Shown in pieces: positions 36,153 to 45,892 of a DNA stretch of 64,000 nt. The translations under genes were made by a program, and so were the position numbers. The notes under the pieces were generated by a model. It saw nothing but the letters and a program-made list of their open reading frames with translations, ran no database searches and had not been told where the DNA came from. Each line of letters opens with the position of its first letter. Position 1 is the stretch's first letter. This DNA comes from Palsa-504 sp963834685 (GTDB taxonomy: Bacteria; Actinomycetota; Actinomycetes; Streptosporangiales; Streptosporangiaceae): positions 233,549 to 297,548 of the forward strand of contig CAWICW010000020.1 in assembly GCA_963834685.1 (NCBI GenBank), in the 5' to 3' direction.

Positions 36153-36782
36153 CTAGGGTGGGGGGTGGCGGGTCAGGCTGGGCAGCAGGACTTCGTCGAC
36201 GAGCGCGTTCAGTGTCTCGGCGGGCACGGACCGCCTGTGCTGCAGGACGCGGAACATGATGTAGGCGGGCAGCACATCCCAGATGTCGTCGCTGATGACC
36301 TCCGGGACGATTTCCCCCCGGGTGACGGCGCGGCGCAGCACCCCGTGAACCTGGTCCTTCCGGCCGCGGTACAAGTCGCCGACGAGCAGTTCCCGCAGCC
36401 GCGGGTTGCGGTCGCCGACGGCGAGGATCCCGGCGATGGTCCGGCCGTACTCCTCCGCGTCCTTGGCGATTATCCCGGCGAGGGCGAGCAGGTCTCCGCG
36501 CAAGGAGCCGGTGTCGGCAGGCACGCCGAGCTCCCCCTGGATGCGGTGTGCGAACGCCGCGCAGACCAGCTCGGCCTTGGAGGGCCAGCGCCGGTACACC
36601 GTCGTCTTGCTGGCATGCGCCCGCGCGACGACCTGATCGACGGTGAGCTTGTCGTATCCGGTCTCGTCCAGCACCTGCAGGGTGACCGTCAGCAGTTCGG
36701 CCTCCCGCGGCGTGAGCGAGGGGCCCAGCAAGCCCCGGCCCGTGCTACGGCGGCCGCCCTCAGCGTGGGCGGAGATCGTCAT
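36153..36782 (-). CDS. TetR/AcrR family transcriptional regulator
   Basis: A 209-residue regulator. The N-terminal helix-turn-helix is at about 30-72: LLTVTLQVLDETGYDKLTVD, then RAHASKTTVYRRWPSKAELV. The ligand domain includes TIAGILAVGDRNPRLRELLV and a C-terminal dimer region typical of the TetR_C_11-like group. A perfect 17-bp palindrome lies 29-45 bp upstream of its start, between it and the divergent DUF6325 gene, so it probably represses itself and that gene. Inducer unknown. Confidence 0.9.
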   Translation of the reverse strand: MTISAHAEGGRRSTGRGLLGPSLTPREAELLTVTLQVLDETGYDKLTVDQVVARAHASKTTVYRRWPSKAELVCAAFAHRIQGELGVPADTGSLRGDLLALAGIIAKDAEEYGRTIAGILAVGDRNPRLRELLVGDLYRGRKDQVHGVLRRAVTRGEIVPEVISDDIWDVLPAYIMFRVLQHRRSVPAETLNALVDEVLLPSLTRHPPP

Positions 36783-36810
36783 GGCAGCACTTTACCGGCC
36801 CTGACAAAGA

Positions 36811-36827
36811 TACGATACGGTATCGTA
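36811..36827. promoter_or_regulatory. Palindromic TetR operator
   Basis: TACGATAC-G-GTATCGTA is a perfect inverted repeat with a 1-bp centre, placed between the divergent TetR gene (start 36782) and the gene starting at 36866. Site shape and position are those of a TetR dimer operator controlling both promoters. Confidence 0.8.
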
Positions 36828-36865
36828 CTGTGTTAGGGTATGAGTGCGCACTGGAAGGACGCCCA

Positions 36866-37354
36866 ATGACGGGCTCTGCAGGGTGCCCCGCAGCGATATC
36901 CGACGGAGGTCCTATCGTGCCGACAGGCCTGGACGCGGACATGGTCGGGCCGGTCGACGCCGCCGTGATCCTGTTCGAGGGAAACAAATTCAGCGGGGAC
37001 GTGGCTCCCGCGCTGGCCGACCTGAACGACGGCGGGACCGTTCGCATCATCGACTTCGCGTTCGTGCGCAAGGAGACCGATGGCTCGGCCTCGGTCGTTG
37101 AGGCCGGTGACGCAGAAGTAGCCGAGCAGTTCGACTTCCACGCCACGCAGTTCGACCTGCTCTCGGAGGAGGATCTGCTCGGGATCGCCGATCAGCTGGA
37201 GGCAGGCTCCTCCGCGCTGGTGATCGTGTGGGAGAACAGCTGGGCCGCCCGCCTGGCGGCGGCGGTCCGCGCCTCCCACGGCCAGCTGATCTCCCAGGAG
37301 CGGATCCCCCGCCAGACCGTCCTGCGCGCCATCGCCGCGCTCGACGAGGAGTAA
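36866..37354 (+). CDS. DUF6325 family protein
   Basis: A 162-residue soluble protein of the DUF6325 (DUF1269-like) group: GPVDAAVILFEGNKFSGDVA, then ALADLNDGGTVRIIDFAFVR, with LLSEEDLLGIADQLE and VIVWENSWAARLAAAVR near the end. ATG 36866 follows GGAAGGACGCCCA. Family members often sit next to SHOCT proteins and are thought to be stress-linked; no activity is known. Transcribed with the SHOCT gene 35 bp downstream and probably controlled by the TetR operator upstream. Confidence 0.85.
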   Translation: MTGSAGCPAAISDGGPIVPTGLDADMVGPVDAAVILFEGNKFSGDVAPALADLNDGGTVRIIDFAFVRKETDGSASVVEAGDAEVAEQFDFHATQFDLLSEEDLLGIADQLEAGSSALVIVWENSWAARLAAAVRASHGQLISQERIPRQTVLRAIAALDEE

Positions 37355-37389
37355 GACAAGCCACGCCACCCAGACGAGCAGGAGGAACC

Positions 37390-37776
37390 ATGCCACCCAG
37401 ACGAAGAGGACGTCCCGGCCTGATGGGCACGATGGCCCGCACCGCGGTCGTCGCCGGTACGGCCACCGTCGTAGCTGGCAGCGTGTCGCAGCACGGGCAG
37501 CAGAAGGCTGCCCAGCAGCAGCAGGCGGCCGCAGCCCAGCAGCAGCAAGAGGCTGCCCAGCAGCAGGCGATGATCGACCAGGCCGCGGCCCAGGCCGCCG
37601 CCCAGACAGCGGCCCAGCTCCAGGCCCAGCAGCCAGCAGCACAACCAGCAGCCCCGCCCGCAGCGGCGCCGGAGGACCGCATGGCCAAGATCAAGGAGCT
37701 TGGCGAGATGAGATCCCAGGGCCTGCTGACCGACGAAGAGTTCGCCGCCGAGAAGGCGCGGATCCTGGCCACGTAG
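37390..37776 (+). CDS. Gln-rich SHOCT domain protein
   Basis: A 128-residue protein with a strong AGGAGGAACC ribosome-binding site before ATG 37390. A basic start (MPPRRRGRPGLMG) precedes a hydrophobic, glycine/alanine-type helix (about 13-31), then a Gln/Ala-rich coiled segment (about 35-85), and ends with a SHOCT domain (MAKIKELGEMRSQGLLTDEE). Same operon as the DUF6325 gene. Likely a membrane-associated oligomer; function unknown. Confidence 0.85.
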   Translation: MPPRRRGRPGLMGTMARTAVVAGTATVVAGSVSQHGQQKAAQQQQAAAAQQQQEAAQQQAMIDQAAAQAAAQTAAQLQAQQPAAQPAAPPAAAPEDRMAKIKELGEMRSQGLLTDEEFAAEKARILAT

Positions 37777-37979
37777 CGGTCTTTGGTCGCTGGGGTGTGA
37801 GGAGCGCTGACATCCATGGTCGGTGCGACAATCTCGGGCCGCACGGTGCCCGGACAGCCCCCTCGCCGCTAAGGTCACTGGCCACGTAAGGCACCTTCGG
37901 GCCGGCGAACTAGCTGCTACTTGGCGCTGAGCATGCAGAAAGCGGGCGTCCAGAACCGTCGCGAGGTGGGAGAACGACA

Positions 37980-38750
37980 ATGATGCGCAAGTTCGCAACC
38001 GAACTGCTGGGCACCGGACTGCTCGTGTTTTTCGGGGTCGGCGTGGCGACCCTCATGTTCGGGTTCAAGTTCGACGGGGGCAGTGTCGCGGCAGGGGTGG
38101 TGGCCACGGCGCTGGCCTTCGGTCTCGTGCTTCTGGGCCTGGCCTACACGATCGGGCCGATATCGGGCTGTCACGTCAATCCGGCGGTGACCATGGGCGC
38201 GCTGCTGGCTGGCCGCCTCCCGCTGGTGGAGGCCGTCGGCTACTGGGTGGCCCAGTTCGTTGGCGGCATTCTCGGCGCGCTGCTGTTGTGGGGGATGTTC
38301 AATACCTCGCTCCTGTACAGCACGTCCAAGACAGGGCTCGGCACGAACGGCTGGGGGGCGGCATCGGACATCCACATCGGGGTGGGCGGCGCATTCCTCG
38401 CGGAGGTCGTCCTGACCGCCCTGTTCGTCTTCGTCATCCTCGGGGTCACCAGCAAGCTGGGGAACGCATCGACCGCTGCTATCGCCATCGGGCTGACCCT
38501 GACGGTGGTCCACCTGATCGGGATACCGATCGACGGAACGTCGGTGAACCCGGCGCGCAGCCTCGGCCCAGCCCTTATCGTCGGCGGGACCGCGTTGAGC
38601 CAGGTGTGGCTATTCATTGTGGCCCCGCTGGTCGGCGGCATCGCCGCCGCGGGGCTGCACTTGCTCGTCTATCCAGCGCCCAGGCCGGAGCCCGCGCCTG
38701 GATCGGATGCACTGGCCGCCGAGCCGCCAGCCGAGGTTCCAGGAGCATAG
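37980..38750 (+). CDS. Aquaporin (MIP family)
   Basis: A 256-residue channel with six transmembrane helices and two NPA half-helices: CHVNPAVTMGALLAGR (about 62-77) and TSVNPARSLGPALIVGG (about 187-203). The Arg after the second NPA is the usual selectivity-filter residue. The overall form is that of AqpZ-like water channels; a Pro/Ala-rich tail of about 30 residues is cytoplasmic. ATG 37983 is an equal alternative start. Stands alone after the SHOCT gene. Confidence 0.92.
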   Translation: MMRKFATELLGTGLLVFFGVGVATLMFGFKFDGGSVAAGVVATALAFGLVLLGLAYTIGPISGCHVNPAVTMGALLAGRLPLVEAVGYWVAQFVGGILGALLLWGMFNTSLLYSTSKTGLGTNGWGAASDIHIGVGGAFLAEVVLTALFVFVILGVTSKLGNASTAAIAIGLTLTVVHLIGIPIDGTSVNPARSLGPALIVGGTALSQVWLFIVAPLVGGIAAAGLHLLVYPAPRPEPAPGSDALAAEPPAEVPGA

Positions 38751-38919
38751 CCGCTGACTCCCTGTGGGGACATCCGCCGCCACGACACGGCCTGGCCGGG
38801 AGCCCAGGCGGATTTGCGCGAGCGCTCCGATGGGCAACGACACCGACGGCGGTCGGGGCGAAGCGGACCGGAAGATCGAGCGAGTTACCGGGGCCGATCA
38901 GCAGCGGGAAGGCCAGGAC

Positions 38920-40506
38920 CTAGGGGACCTGGAAGGCGCCCGACGACGAGGTAATGCCGCTCACGGTGACCGGGCAGTGGCCGCTGTTGTTGAGAATCAG
39001 TGGTTCGTCGGCGAAGTGGCCGACACAGACCTTGCCGAACCCGCCGCGGTTGGCGACAACCAAACTGAGACGTGGGCGCGGCGCGATGCCGGACACGTCC
39101 ACATAGTGCGGCGAGGCTGCGTCGTTACTGTCAATGCGGATCGTCGCTGCCTTGGCGCCGAATGACTTCGGCGCGAAGCGGATTGCGACGTCGATCGAAT
39201 CGCTGACCTCCAGCTTGACCGGGTACGACAGAACGCCCGGCGCCTCGAAGTCCACCGTGGACGAACTGATGCTGCTGATCAGCAGCAGGCCGGTGCCGCT
39301 GTTGTTGATCGTCAGCATCTCATCCTTGAATGAACCCACGCAGTATTCACCGAACACGCCGCTGTCGGCGATCACGGTGGTGACCTTGGGAACTCCGAAG
39401 CTCAGCTTGAAGAAGAATGGATCGATCGAGGTTGGAACAGGGGTGACGCCGTCGTTGCCGAGCAGCGTTTGTGTCGCCCAATTGACGTTGCGCTGGTATG
39501 TGATGCCGGAAGGGAAGTTCGCTTTCACTGGTTCGTTGCCGGCGCAGAAGGTGCCGTAGAAATCCTCGCCGACTGACAGCAGCTTGATGTAGTCGCCGAG
39601 GTAGGTTGCCATGACAGAAGCTGGCGTGGGCGTATTGGTCGGCGTGATTGCCAGCACATGGGTGGCGAAGCTGGTGACGAAGCCGTCGTGACTGACCTCC
39701 AGTACGGTCATCCAGTTGGCGCCGACCACCTGCTGATAGACGAAGCCGACGAGGCCGCGCGAATTGATCGCGAGGCTCGGGTTCTTGGCCGTGGGAATGG
39801 CGCGGACGTCGCTGGACCAGTTCTGGCCGCCGTCGTCGGACCAGCGCAGGTGCAGCGTCGCATCAGCTGCGCTGGTTCCGGTCATGTAGGCGATGTAAAG
39901 GCGGTCGGAGTGGTTAGGGTCAACCGCGATTGCGAGTTCTGGGCCGTAACGGTCGTTGCCGAAGGACGCGGCAGCCTCTTCGAGGCGGGCGACGGCCCGA
40001 TCAGTGTCAGGCGTCGGCGTGCCCTGGGTCCTTTCAGGACGCGCTCAATGTCAAACCGGGCCAGTGCCCACGGCACGCGGCCGCGCCGCTCGGATGGGGG
40101 AAACGCCGGGGTGACGTCCCCGATTGTGCCGAGGACCACCAGCGATGCGGCCTCTAGACGCGGTATGAGGAGCGCGGCGTACCCACGTTCCATGGCGGCC
40201 TCCGCGTCGCCGCGCTGATCCGCGTCGAGGTTGGGCGGTCTCCCTCACAGTGATTGTGCCGCCAACCGAGACCGGGTCGGCAAAGAGCACGTAGTCTCCC
40301 CCGGATAGCGGGTCACGCAGATGCACGGTCACCTCGCGTCCGACGAGACCGCGCATGCCGACCGGAGCCTTGATGACCTCACGCACCAAGACAGTCACCG
40401 TCCGGTGGTCGGCATGCGTCGGCGCGCCAGTTGGCCCGCTGATGCTGGCGGTAAAAATGAAGGCCGATGAATTGGCGATGGAAGCAAGTTCATCGATCGA
40501 CGCCAT
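38920..40506 (-). pseudogene. Broken Asp-box/SPD-2 (choice-of-anchor) type locus
   Basis: ATG 40506 (AGGAGATCTGAT upstream) starts MASIDELASIANSSAFIFTA and runs to VGGTITVRETA near 40240. There a one-base shift moves to NLDADQRGDAEAAMERGYAA and continues to FDIERVLKG near 40040. A second shift leads to TPTPDTDRAVARLEEAAASF and RYGPELAIAVDPNHSDRLYI, then an Asp-box (WSDDGGQNW) and two ASPM-SPD-2-Hydin-like beta domains. A TAG at 38920-38922 interrupts the last domain; the same frame continues VLAFPLLIGPGNSLDLPVRF beyond it, to about 38815. Possibly two genes originally. At least two frameshifts and one stop. Confidence 0.7.
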
Positions 40507-40555
40507 ATCAGATCTCCTGGATTCGACGGCCCTGTCTGGTCATCCCTGGGTGTTA

Positions 40556-40792
40556 TCATTCAGCGGCAGCGGCCAGCAGTTTCCAGTGACGGCGCGCCAC
40601 GAGGCCCATTGCAGCTGCTATCACTAGGAGAACTGCCACAATGAGCCATTCGAAGCTGCCATTGTGATGATCCGGATCCCAGCCGGTCAGGGCCTCAATC
40701 CAGTCGTGCCAGAACATGGTGAGGATGCCTAGCGCCGCTGCGAACACTGCGATCGCGGTCTCCAACCGGACTCGGACCCTTGATCTCCTCAT
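40556..40792 (-). CDS. Small two-helix membrane protein
   Basis: A 78-residue protein with a strong AAGGAGGTTGGT before ATG 40792. A basic start (MRRSRVRVRLE) precedes helix 1 (about 12-28), a loop with FWHDWIEALTGWDPDHHNGS, and helix 2 (about 46-65). The acidic/His loop WDPDHHNGSFEW is typical of short actinobacterial membrane proteins of unknown role. It lies 49 bp upstream of the broken Asp-box locus and probably shared a transcript with it. Confidence 0.8.
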   Translation of the reverse strand: MRRSRVRVRLETAIAVFAAALGILTMFWHDWIEALTGWDPDHHNGSFEWLIVAVLLVIAAAMGLVARRHWKLLAAAAE

Positions 40793-41271
40793 ACCAACCT
40801 CCTTGGCTTGCCCTTTCGAAGTACCTCGGTAGGCCTCACCTCTGCCGGAACCAATCCGGGAGAGAAGCCATAATGGAACTGAGTGCCGGGCAGTTCGACC
40901 TGGCGTGAAGCACCTTCGTCGCGAACCCGATGATTGCTGCCTCGGCCTGCTCGGGATGTGCGCTCGGACAGCTAGTAGTCTTAGGGGCCGGCGCCTCCCC
41001 GGTAGCCACTTCCTTCGTTCCCCTAAACAAGCTTCGGGTACATGCTGCTGCGGGCCAGCAGGCTTAGCTCATTTCTTAGGTACGCCGAACCGTCTACTTG
41101 TAGACAAGGATTACACCATTTCCGTTAAAGTCAATATCGCGGAAGTGCTGTTTACCTACCTGTTGACGCAGCGAGCCCGGGGCCGGCTGCGCCCGGGGAG
41201 GTCGCCGAAGGCCGGCATCTCGAGTTGGCGGCACGATCGTACGGCGTAGACGATAGGCGAGGAGCGAGAAC
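40793..41271. other. Divergent intergenic region
   Basis: These 479 bases separate the divergent membrane protein and Asp-box protein genes and should contain both promoters. The part around 41095-41150 is AT-richer. No gene or clear palindrome was seen. Confidence 0.4.
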
Positions 41272-44200
41272 ATGCCGGAGAACACCAAGGTCCTTCTGAC
41301 CCGCAGCCCGAGTCACAACGTTCAGGTCACCTCGGGCACGAACCCGGCGACCGGCGCTCGGTCGGAATCAGCGGTGGCGGTCAACCCCGCGAACCCGAAC
41401 CTGATCCTGGCAGCTTCGAAGACGTTTACGGACCGGGCGACCTACGACTACAACGTGGCGGCGTACATCAGCGACAACGGCGGGGTGTCGTGGAGAGAGT
41501 TCAATCCACCGATCGAGCCGTCATGGGGTGGCCTAGACGACCCGTGCGTGGCGTTCGACAACACCGGCCGGGGGTACCTGTGCGGCATGTTCAACGGGCC
41601 GGTCGGATCGGAGGGTGAGACCGAGGCGCTGGAGGGGATCGCGTGCTACACCTCGACCGGGAATCTCGACACCTGGGCTGGGCCCGCGTTCCCGGACTCG
41701 ACCACCGGGAACCTGGACGACAAGGACTGGTTTGCCGTCGACCAGTCGGGGGGCCTGTATGACGGCCGCATCTACGGGTTCTGGGACATCACGGCCACCA
41801 CCACCCTCGGATTTTCACGAAGCCTGGACGGCGGCCAAAGCTGGGTCGGCTTCGGCTCGCCGCCGAACCCGGCGGCGACGCCGCTGGTAGCCGGTGGGGT
41901 GACGATCGCCTCTTTCACCCCGTACACGTGCGTCGGACCGGACTCCTCGCTGCACGTGTTCTGGATCCAAGACCAAGACATCTGGTGGACTGTCTCCTAC
42001 GACGGCGGGGACAGCTTCGCCGCGCCGCAGGCTGTCACGGCGGGAATCGGCTACTTCGAGATCGAGCCGTCGAATGTGAATCTGCCGTTTCGCGCCTACT
42101 CCTTCCCGACTAGCTGCGTTGTCGATGACACCCTGATCCTGGCCTGGGCCGACGACGGGGACCCGTCGCAGATGGTCCGCATCTACTACCGGGCCTACGA
42201 CCTCTACGGCCGCGAGTGGCTGGGCAATGCCCGCGGCGTGCCGCTGCTCGCCGGGACCGTCGCCACCGACCCCGCCTTTCACGAACTGTTCCCGCAGCTG
42301 AGCTCGACCCAGGATTCCCTCGTTCTGGCGTTCTATCAGTACGGCCCGAACGGCCCGCAGAACCAGGACTGGATCGACGTGGTGGTCGCGGTCGGCGACG
42401 ACGGCGCCTGGTACCGCATCACCGTCACCGACCAGCCGTGGGACCCCACCGTCGCCGAGGTGACCGACGAGAACGGCCGCGGGTTCATCGGGGACTACTT
42501 CGGCCTCGACGCGCAAGCTGGCGCGGCGACCGTCGTGTGGACGGACACCCGCACGCAGCTGCAGGAGATCTTCACCAGCCAAGTCCAGATTCTCGTGCAG
42601 AGCGTGCAGGTCGTCACCGACCAGAACGAGTTCGCCTACGACACTGTCAACGCGCGACACCCGACCGTCGCCAGCCCGGCCGCCTTCCCCGCGGCCCTGT
42701 ATGTGATCGCGGGCGGCTTCACCCCTGAACAGGTGGGGATCAGCACCACCATGACCCCCGCACAGATGGCCGCCCAGGCCCCGCCGCTGACTTTCACCGA
42801 CGCCGCAGGCACGGTTGGCACGATCACCTATAAGGCGACGCTGTGCGAGCCGGAAGACAGCACCCTGCCGGCGGGGATACCGCAAAGCTTCACGTTCACC
42901 TACACCATCGAGTTCACGGGGACCGGCGCCTTCCCGGTGGGCGGCGCCCAGGACACCACCACGGTAACCGTCACCGCCACCGGATTCGGGCTCACTGATC
43001 AGGGCACGCTCACGCTGACCCGCCAGGCCAGCCCCTACATGCTCGACGGGGCCACCTCCTGGCTGTCCGAAGACCTGCGGGTCTTCCAAGTCACCCGAGG
43101 TGTCCCGGACCCGATCTTCGGCCTGACCTGCACCGGCGACGCGCTCGGCTATCTCGGCCAGGTCCTGACCAAGCTGCGCAGCGGCGGGGGGCATGCCCTA
43201 TTCGAATCGATGCCGACTGCCCCCACACCGGCCGACCCCACCGGCAGTGAGCTAGAGCTCTCCCAACAGGTCGGCGGTGTAAACGTGTTCAACTTCGCGA
43301 TCGCCCAAGTCCGCTACGCCGGCGGGACACTGCCCGCTGACAATGTGCCGGTCGCGTTCCGGCTGTTCACCACCGCCGTCACCGGCACCGACTACGACCC
43401 GAACGGCACGTACGCCACCAACGGGGCGACCCCGCCGGTCGCGCTCCTCGGCCTGCACTTCGGTGAGCTCGCCAGCATCCCCTGCTACGCCAGCCCCCGC
43501 CAAGACCCGCTCACCGGGCAGACCGACCCCAACAATCTCCTCAGCTTCCCGGCCACCGGCGGGGTGGAAACCTACGACTTCGCTGGCTGCTGGCTGGACT
43601 TCAACCAGCCCGCCCCCGCCTACTACCCCCGCGACACCAGCTCCGACGCGGGGCCATGGCCGGCCTCCGACAAACTTCCCATCCAAAGCCTGATCCGCGG
43701 CCTGCACCAATGCCTCGTCGCGCAGATCATCTACGGCATTGAACCGGCCACCGGCACCTCCACCGCTAACACCGACAAGCTCGCCCAACGCAACCTGGCC
43801 ATCGTAGGCGGGGATAACCCCGGCGGGGACGGCGCCCGCACCCTATCGCACACCTTCCAGCTCAAAGCCCTCGGCGGCACCCGCCTCCGCGACTACGCTG
43901 TGGCCGGCGTCGCGTACGGCCGAAGCGACACCGACGACGACATGCTGGTTCCGCCGGACGAACTCGCCGTGCACTGGGACAACCTCCCCGCCGGGACCAG
44001 CATCGAGGTGTTCCTGCCCACCCTCGACGCCGATGAGATCCTCGCCCAGGCCGCCGACCGACCCACCCCGCCCCGGCTGCAGCGGGTCGACCCGCACACG
44101 CTGCGCTGCGCCGGCCCCGACCTCACCTACCTGCCCCTGCCGACCACCGGCTCGACCGCCCAGATCCCCGGCCTGCTCACCGTGATCCTGCCAACCGGCA

Positions 44201-44556
44201 CCCGCACCGGAGAGCTCTACCAGCTCCACGTCCAGCAGATCACCGGCTCACCCGCCCGCGTCGTCGGTGGCTTCCAGCTTGCCATTCCGATCCGCAAGCG
44301 GGCCGACCTCCTCGAGGCTGAAGCCCGGCACCTCTCCGTGCTGCGTTACATCGCGCTGTCCATCCCCCCGCAGGACCCTTGGCATCAGGTGTTCACCCGG
44401 CACCTCACCCAAATCGCCCACCGGCTGCGCGAATGGGGACTCGACCCCGACACCATCACACCCTCCCCCGACGGCAGCGGCGTCCCCCCGCCAAGCCACC
44501 GGCACCGGCGCCGTCACCGACACCACCGCTGGCACCACCACCGTGACTGGTGGTAA
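41272..44556 (+). CDS. Large Asp-box (sialidase-like beta-propeller) protein of unknown function
   Basis: 1094 residues from ATG 41272 (GAGGAGCGAGAAC upstream). The N-terminal about 430 residues form a BNR/Asp-box propeller: boxes SDNGGVSW (67-74), SLDGGQSW (about 183-190) and SYDGGDSF (about 242-249). The remaining about 650 residues include beta-sandwich-like stretches (about 480-600), a mixed domain with many conserved-looking Cys/Trp residues, and end in a His/Arg tail (SHRHRRRHRHHRWHHHRDWW). There is no signal peptide, odd for a sialidase-like fold. The usual sialidase Arg triad could not be placed with confidence. Its divergent neighbour locus also carries an Asp-box, so the pair may be related. 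Confidence 0.8.
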   Translation: MPENTKVLLTRSPSHNVQVTSGTNPATGARSESAVAVNPANPNLILAASKTFTDRATYDYNVAAYISDNGGVSWREFNPPIEPSWGGLDDPCVAFDNTGRGYLCGMFNGPVGSEGETEALEGIACYTSTGNLDTWAGPAFPDSTTGNLDDKDWFAVDQSGGLYDGRIYGFWDITATTTLGFSRSLDGGQSWVGFGSPPNPAATPLVAGGVTIASFTPYTCVGPDSSLHVFWIQDQDIWWTVSYDGGDSFAAPQAVTAGIGYFEIEPSNVNLPFRAYSFPTSCVVDDTLILAWADDGDPSQMVRIYYRAYDLYGREWLGNARGVPLLAGTVATDPAFHELFPQLSSTQDSLVLAFYQYGPNGPQNQDWIDVVVAVGDDGAWYRITVTDQPWDPTVAEVTDENGRGFIGDYFGLDAQAGAATVVWTDTRTQLQEIFTSQVQILVQSVQVVTDQNEFAYDTVNARHPTVASPAAFPAALYVIAGGFTPEQVGISTTMTPAQMAAQAPPLTFTDAAGTVGTITYKATLCEPEDSTLPAGIPQSFTFTYTIEFTGTGAFPVGGAQDTTTVTVTATGFGLTDQGTLTLTRQASPYMLDGATSWLSEDLRVFQVTRGVPDPIFGLTCTGDALGYLGQVLTKLRSGGGHALFESMPTAPTPADPTGSELELSQQVGGVNVFNFAIAQVRYAGGTLPADNVPVAFRLFTTAVTGTDYDPNGTYATNGATPPVALLGLHFGELASIPCYASPRQDPLTGQTDPNNLLSFPATGGVETYDFAGCWLDFNQPAPAYYPRDTSSDAGPWPASDKLPIQSLIRGLHQCLVAQIIYGIEPATGTSTANTDKLAQRNLAIVGGDNPGGDGARTLSHTFQLKALGGTRLRDYAVAGVAYGRSDTDDDMLVPPDELAVHWDNLPAGTSIEVFLPTLDADEILAQAADRPTPPRLQRVDPHTLRCAGPDLTYLPLPTTGSTAQIPGLLTVILPTGTRTGELYQLHVQQITGSPARVVGGFQLAIPIRKRADLLEAEARHLSVLRYIALSIPPQDPWHQVFTRHLTQIAHRLREWGLDPDTITPSPDGSGVPPPSHRHRRRHRHHRWHHHRDWW

Positions 44557-44656
44557 CCCGAGCCCGAGACCGCGGCACGCACGCTCGATAGCACAGCCGA
44601 ATCTCAGGACTCAGAAGGCGACCCGACGAGTACGGTAATGCGAGTTGGTCTGCTCG

Positions 44657-45892
44657 TCACGCAGACAATCCGATCCGGTCGTCGCGCACTACCTGGCCGC
44701 CCTTCATCACCCAATGCAGCGAGCGCAGGGCGGACACGTCTTCGGTCGGGTCGCCGTCCAGCGCGATCAGATCGGCGTGCTTGCCGGGCTCGACGCTGCC
44801 GATGTCGTCGTCGGCCCCTAGCCAGCGGGCCGGCACGATCGTGGCGGCCCGCAGAGCGGCCGTCGGCGTGAGCCCGTATGCAGCCATGTGCTCAAGTTCG
44901 CGTACCGTGGCGGTCGTACCCTCGATCGCCTGGAACGGTGGCATATCGCTACCGAGCATGACCGTGACGTCGGCGGCCAGAGCCAGTTGGTAGCTCTCGA
45001 TGTGACGTGGCCCGGCACCGAGCGAACGGTGCTGCATCCACGCCGGCACGCCCAGCGAGTCGAAGAAGTCGCCGCATCGAGTGACGATCAGCGTCGGCAC
45101 AAGGCTGGTGCCATGCTCAGCCATTGACAGGGCGACGTCCCTCGTCAACTGGTATCCGTGCTCCACACAGTCCAGACCGAGCTGCACGGCCTGCTCGATG
45201 ATGCCAGCCGGGCCCGCGTGCGCGGTCACCTTCCGACCCCATGCGTGCGCCGTATTGATCACCGCGGCCATCTCCTCGCTGGTCAATTGCGGCGTGTCGA
45301 GCGCTTCGTGTTCGCCCGCGATTCCGCCGGAAATCATCACCTTGATCAGGTCCGCGCCGGCGCTGATCTGTCGGCGCACCCCGCGTCGGAAATCGTCCGC
45401 GCCATCGCATTCCAGGGTGTCGGTGCCCAGGTGCCCGTGGCCACCGGTGCAGACGAGCGCCTGCCCTGCCGTGAATATGCGTGGGCCCTGGAGCCAACCC
45501 GCGTCGATCGCGGCCCGAACCGCGAACTCCGCGTGGTCCTTCTCGGCAACACAACGCACGGTGGTCACGCCGGAGTTCAGCGTTCGGTGCGCCCCGGACG
45601 CCATGTACAGGGCCAGCGCGTGAGCACCCAGCCGGCTGACCATGTCGCCGCCCGGCCCCGGCAAGGAAAGCGAGAAATGAGTGTGCATGTTGATCAAGCC
45701 CGCCATGACGAACGCGCCGCCCATGTCCAGGTCCCGGCAGCGTGACGCCGTGCGGGCGCGGACCGCGGGCTCCGGTCCGTAGTCGCTGATGCGCCCGTCG
45801 CGAATCCGGATCGCTGCGCCGGGGAGCGGCTCGTCGGTCACTCCGTCGAACACGGTGCAGTGATGCAGCAGCATCTCCGCAGATGCGCGCAT
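44657..45892 (-). CDS. Amidohydrolase (imidazolonepropionase/prolidase-like)
   Basis: A 411-residue metal-dependent amidohydrolase. INMHTHFSLSLPG (about 67-79) carries the HxH metal ligands, DLIKVMISGGIAG (about 180) the carbamylated-Lys position, VTAHAGPAGIIEQA and LDCVEHGYQL the next His ligands, and VMLGSDMPPFQAIEG (about 313) the catalytic Asp. This layout fits Xaa-Arg/Pro dipeptidase and imidazolonepropionase-like members that cut cyclic or N-acyl amides. Start MRASAEMLL at 45892; MLLHHC is 6 residues further. Divergent from the XRE-led operon and probably part of its pathway. Confidence 0.9.
   Translation of the reverse strand: MRASAEMLLHHCTVFDGVTDEPLPGAAIRIRDGRISDYGPEPAVRARTASRCRDLDMGGAFVMAGLINMHTHFSLSLPGPGGDMVSRLGAHALALYMASGAHRTLNSGVTTVRCVAEKDHAEFAVRAAIDAGWLQGPRIFTAGQALVCTGGHGHLGTDTLECDGADDFRRGVRRQISAGADLIKVMISGGIAGEHEALDTPQLTSEEMAAVINTAHAWGRKVTAHAGPAGIIEQAVQLGLDCVEHGYQLTRDVALSMAEHGTSLVPTLIVTRCGDFFDSLGVPAWMQHRSLGAGPRHIESYQLALAADVTVMLGSDMPPFQAIEGTTATVRELEHMAAYGLTPTAALRAATIVPARWLGADDDIGSVEPGKHADLIALDGDPTEDVSALRSLHWVMKGGQVVRDDRIGLSA

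Noticed and set aside
41815..43194. 459-codon minus-strand frame inside the large Asp-box gene
   Set aside because: Composition typical of an antisense shadow in high-GC DNA; the plus-strand frame is continuous and has Asp-box motifs.
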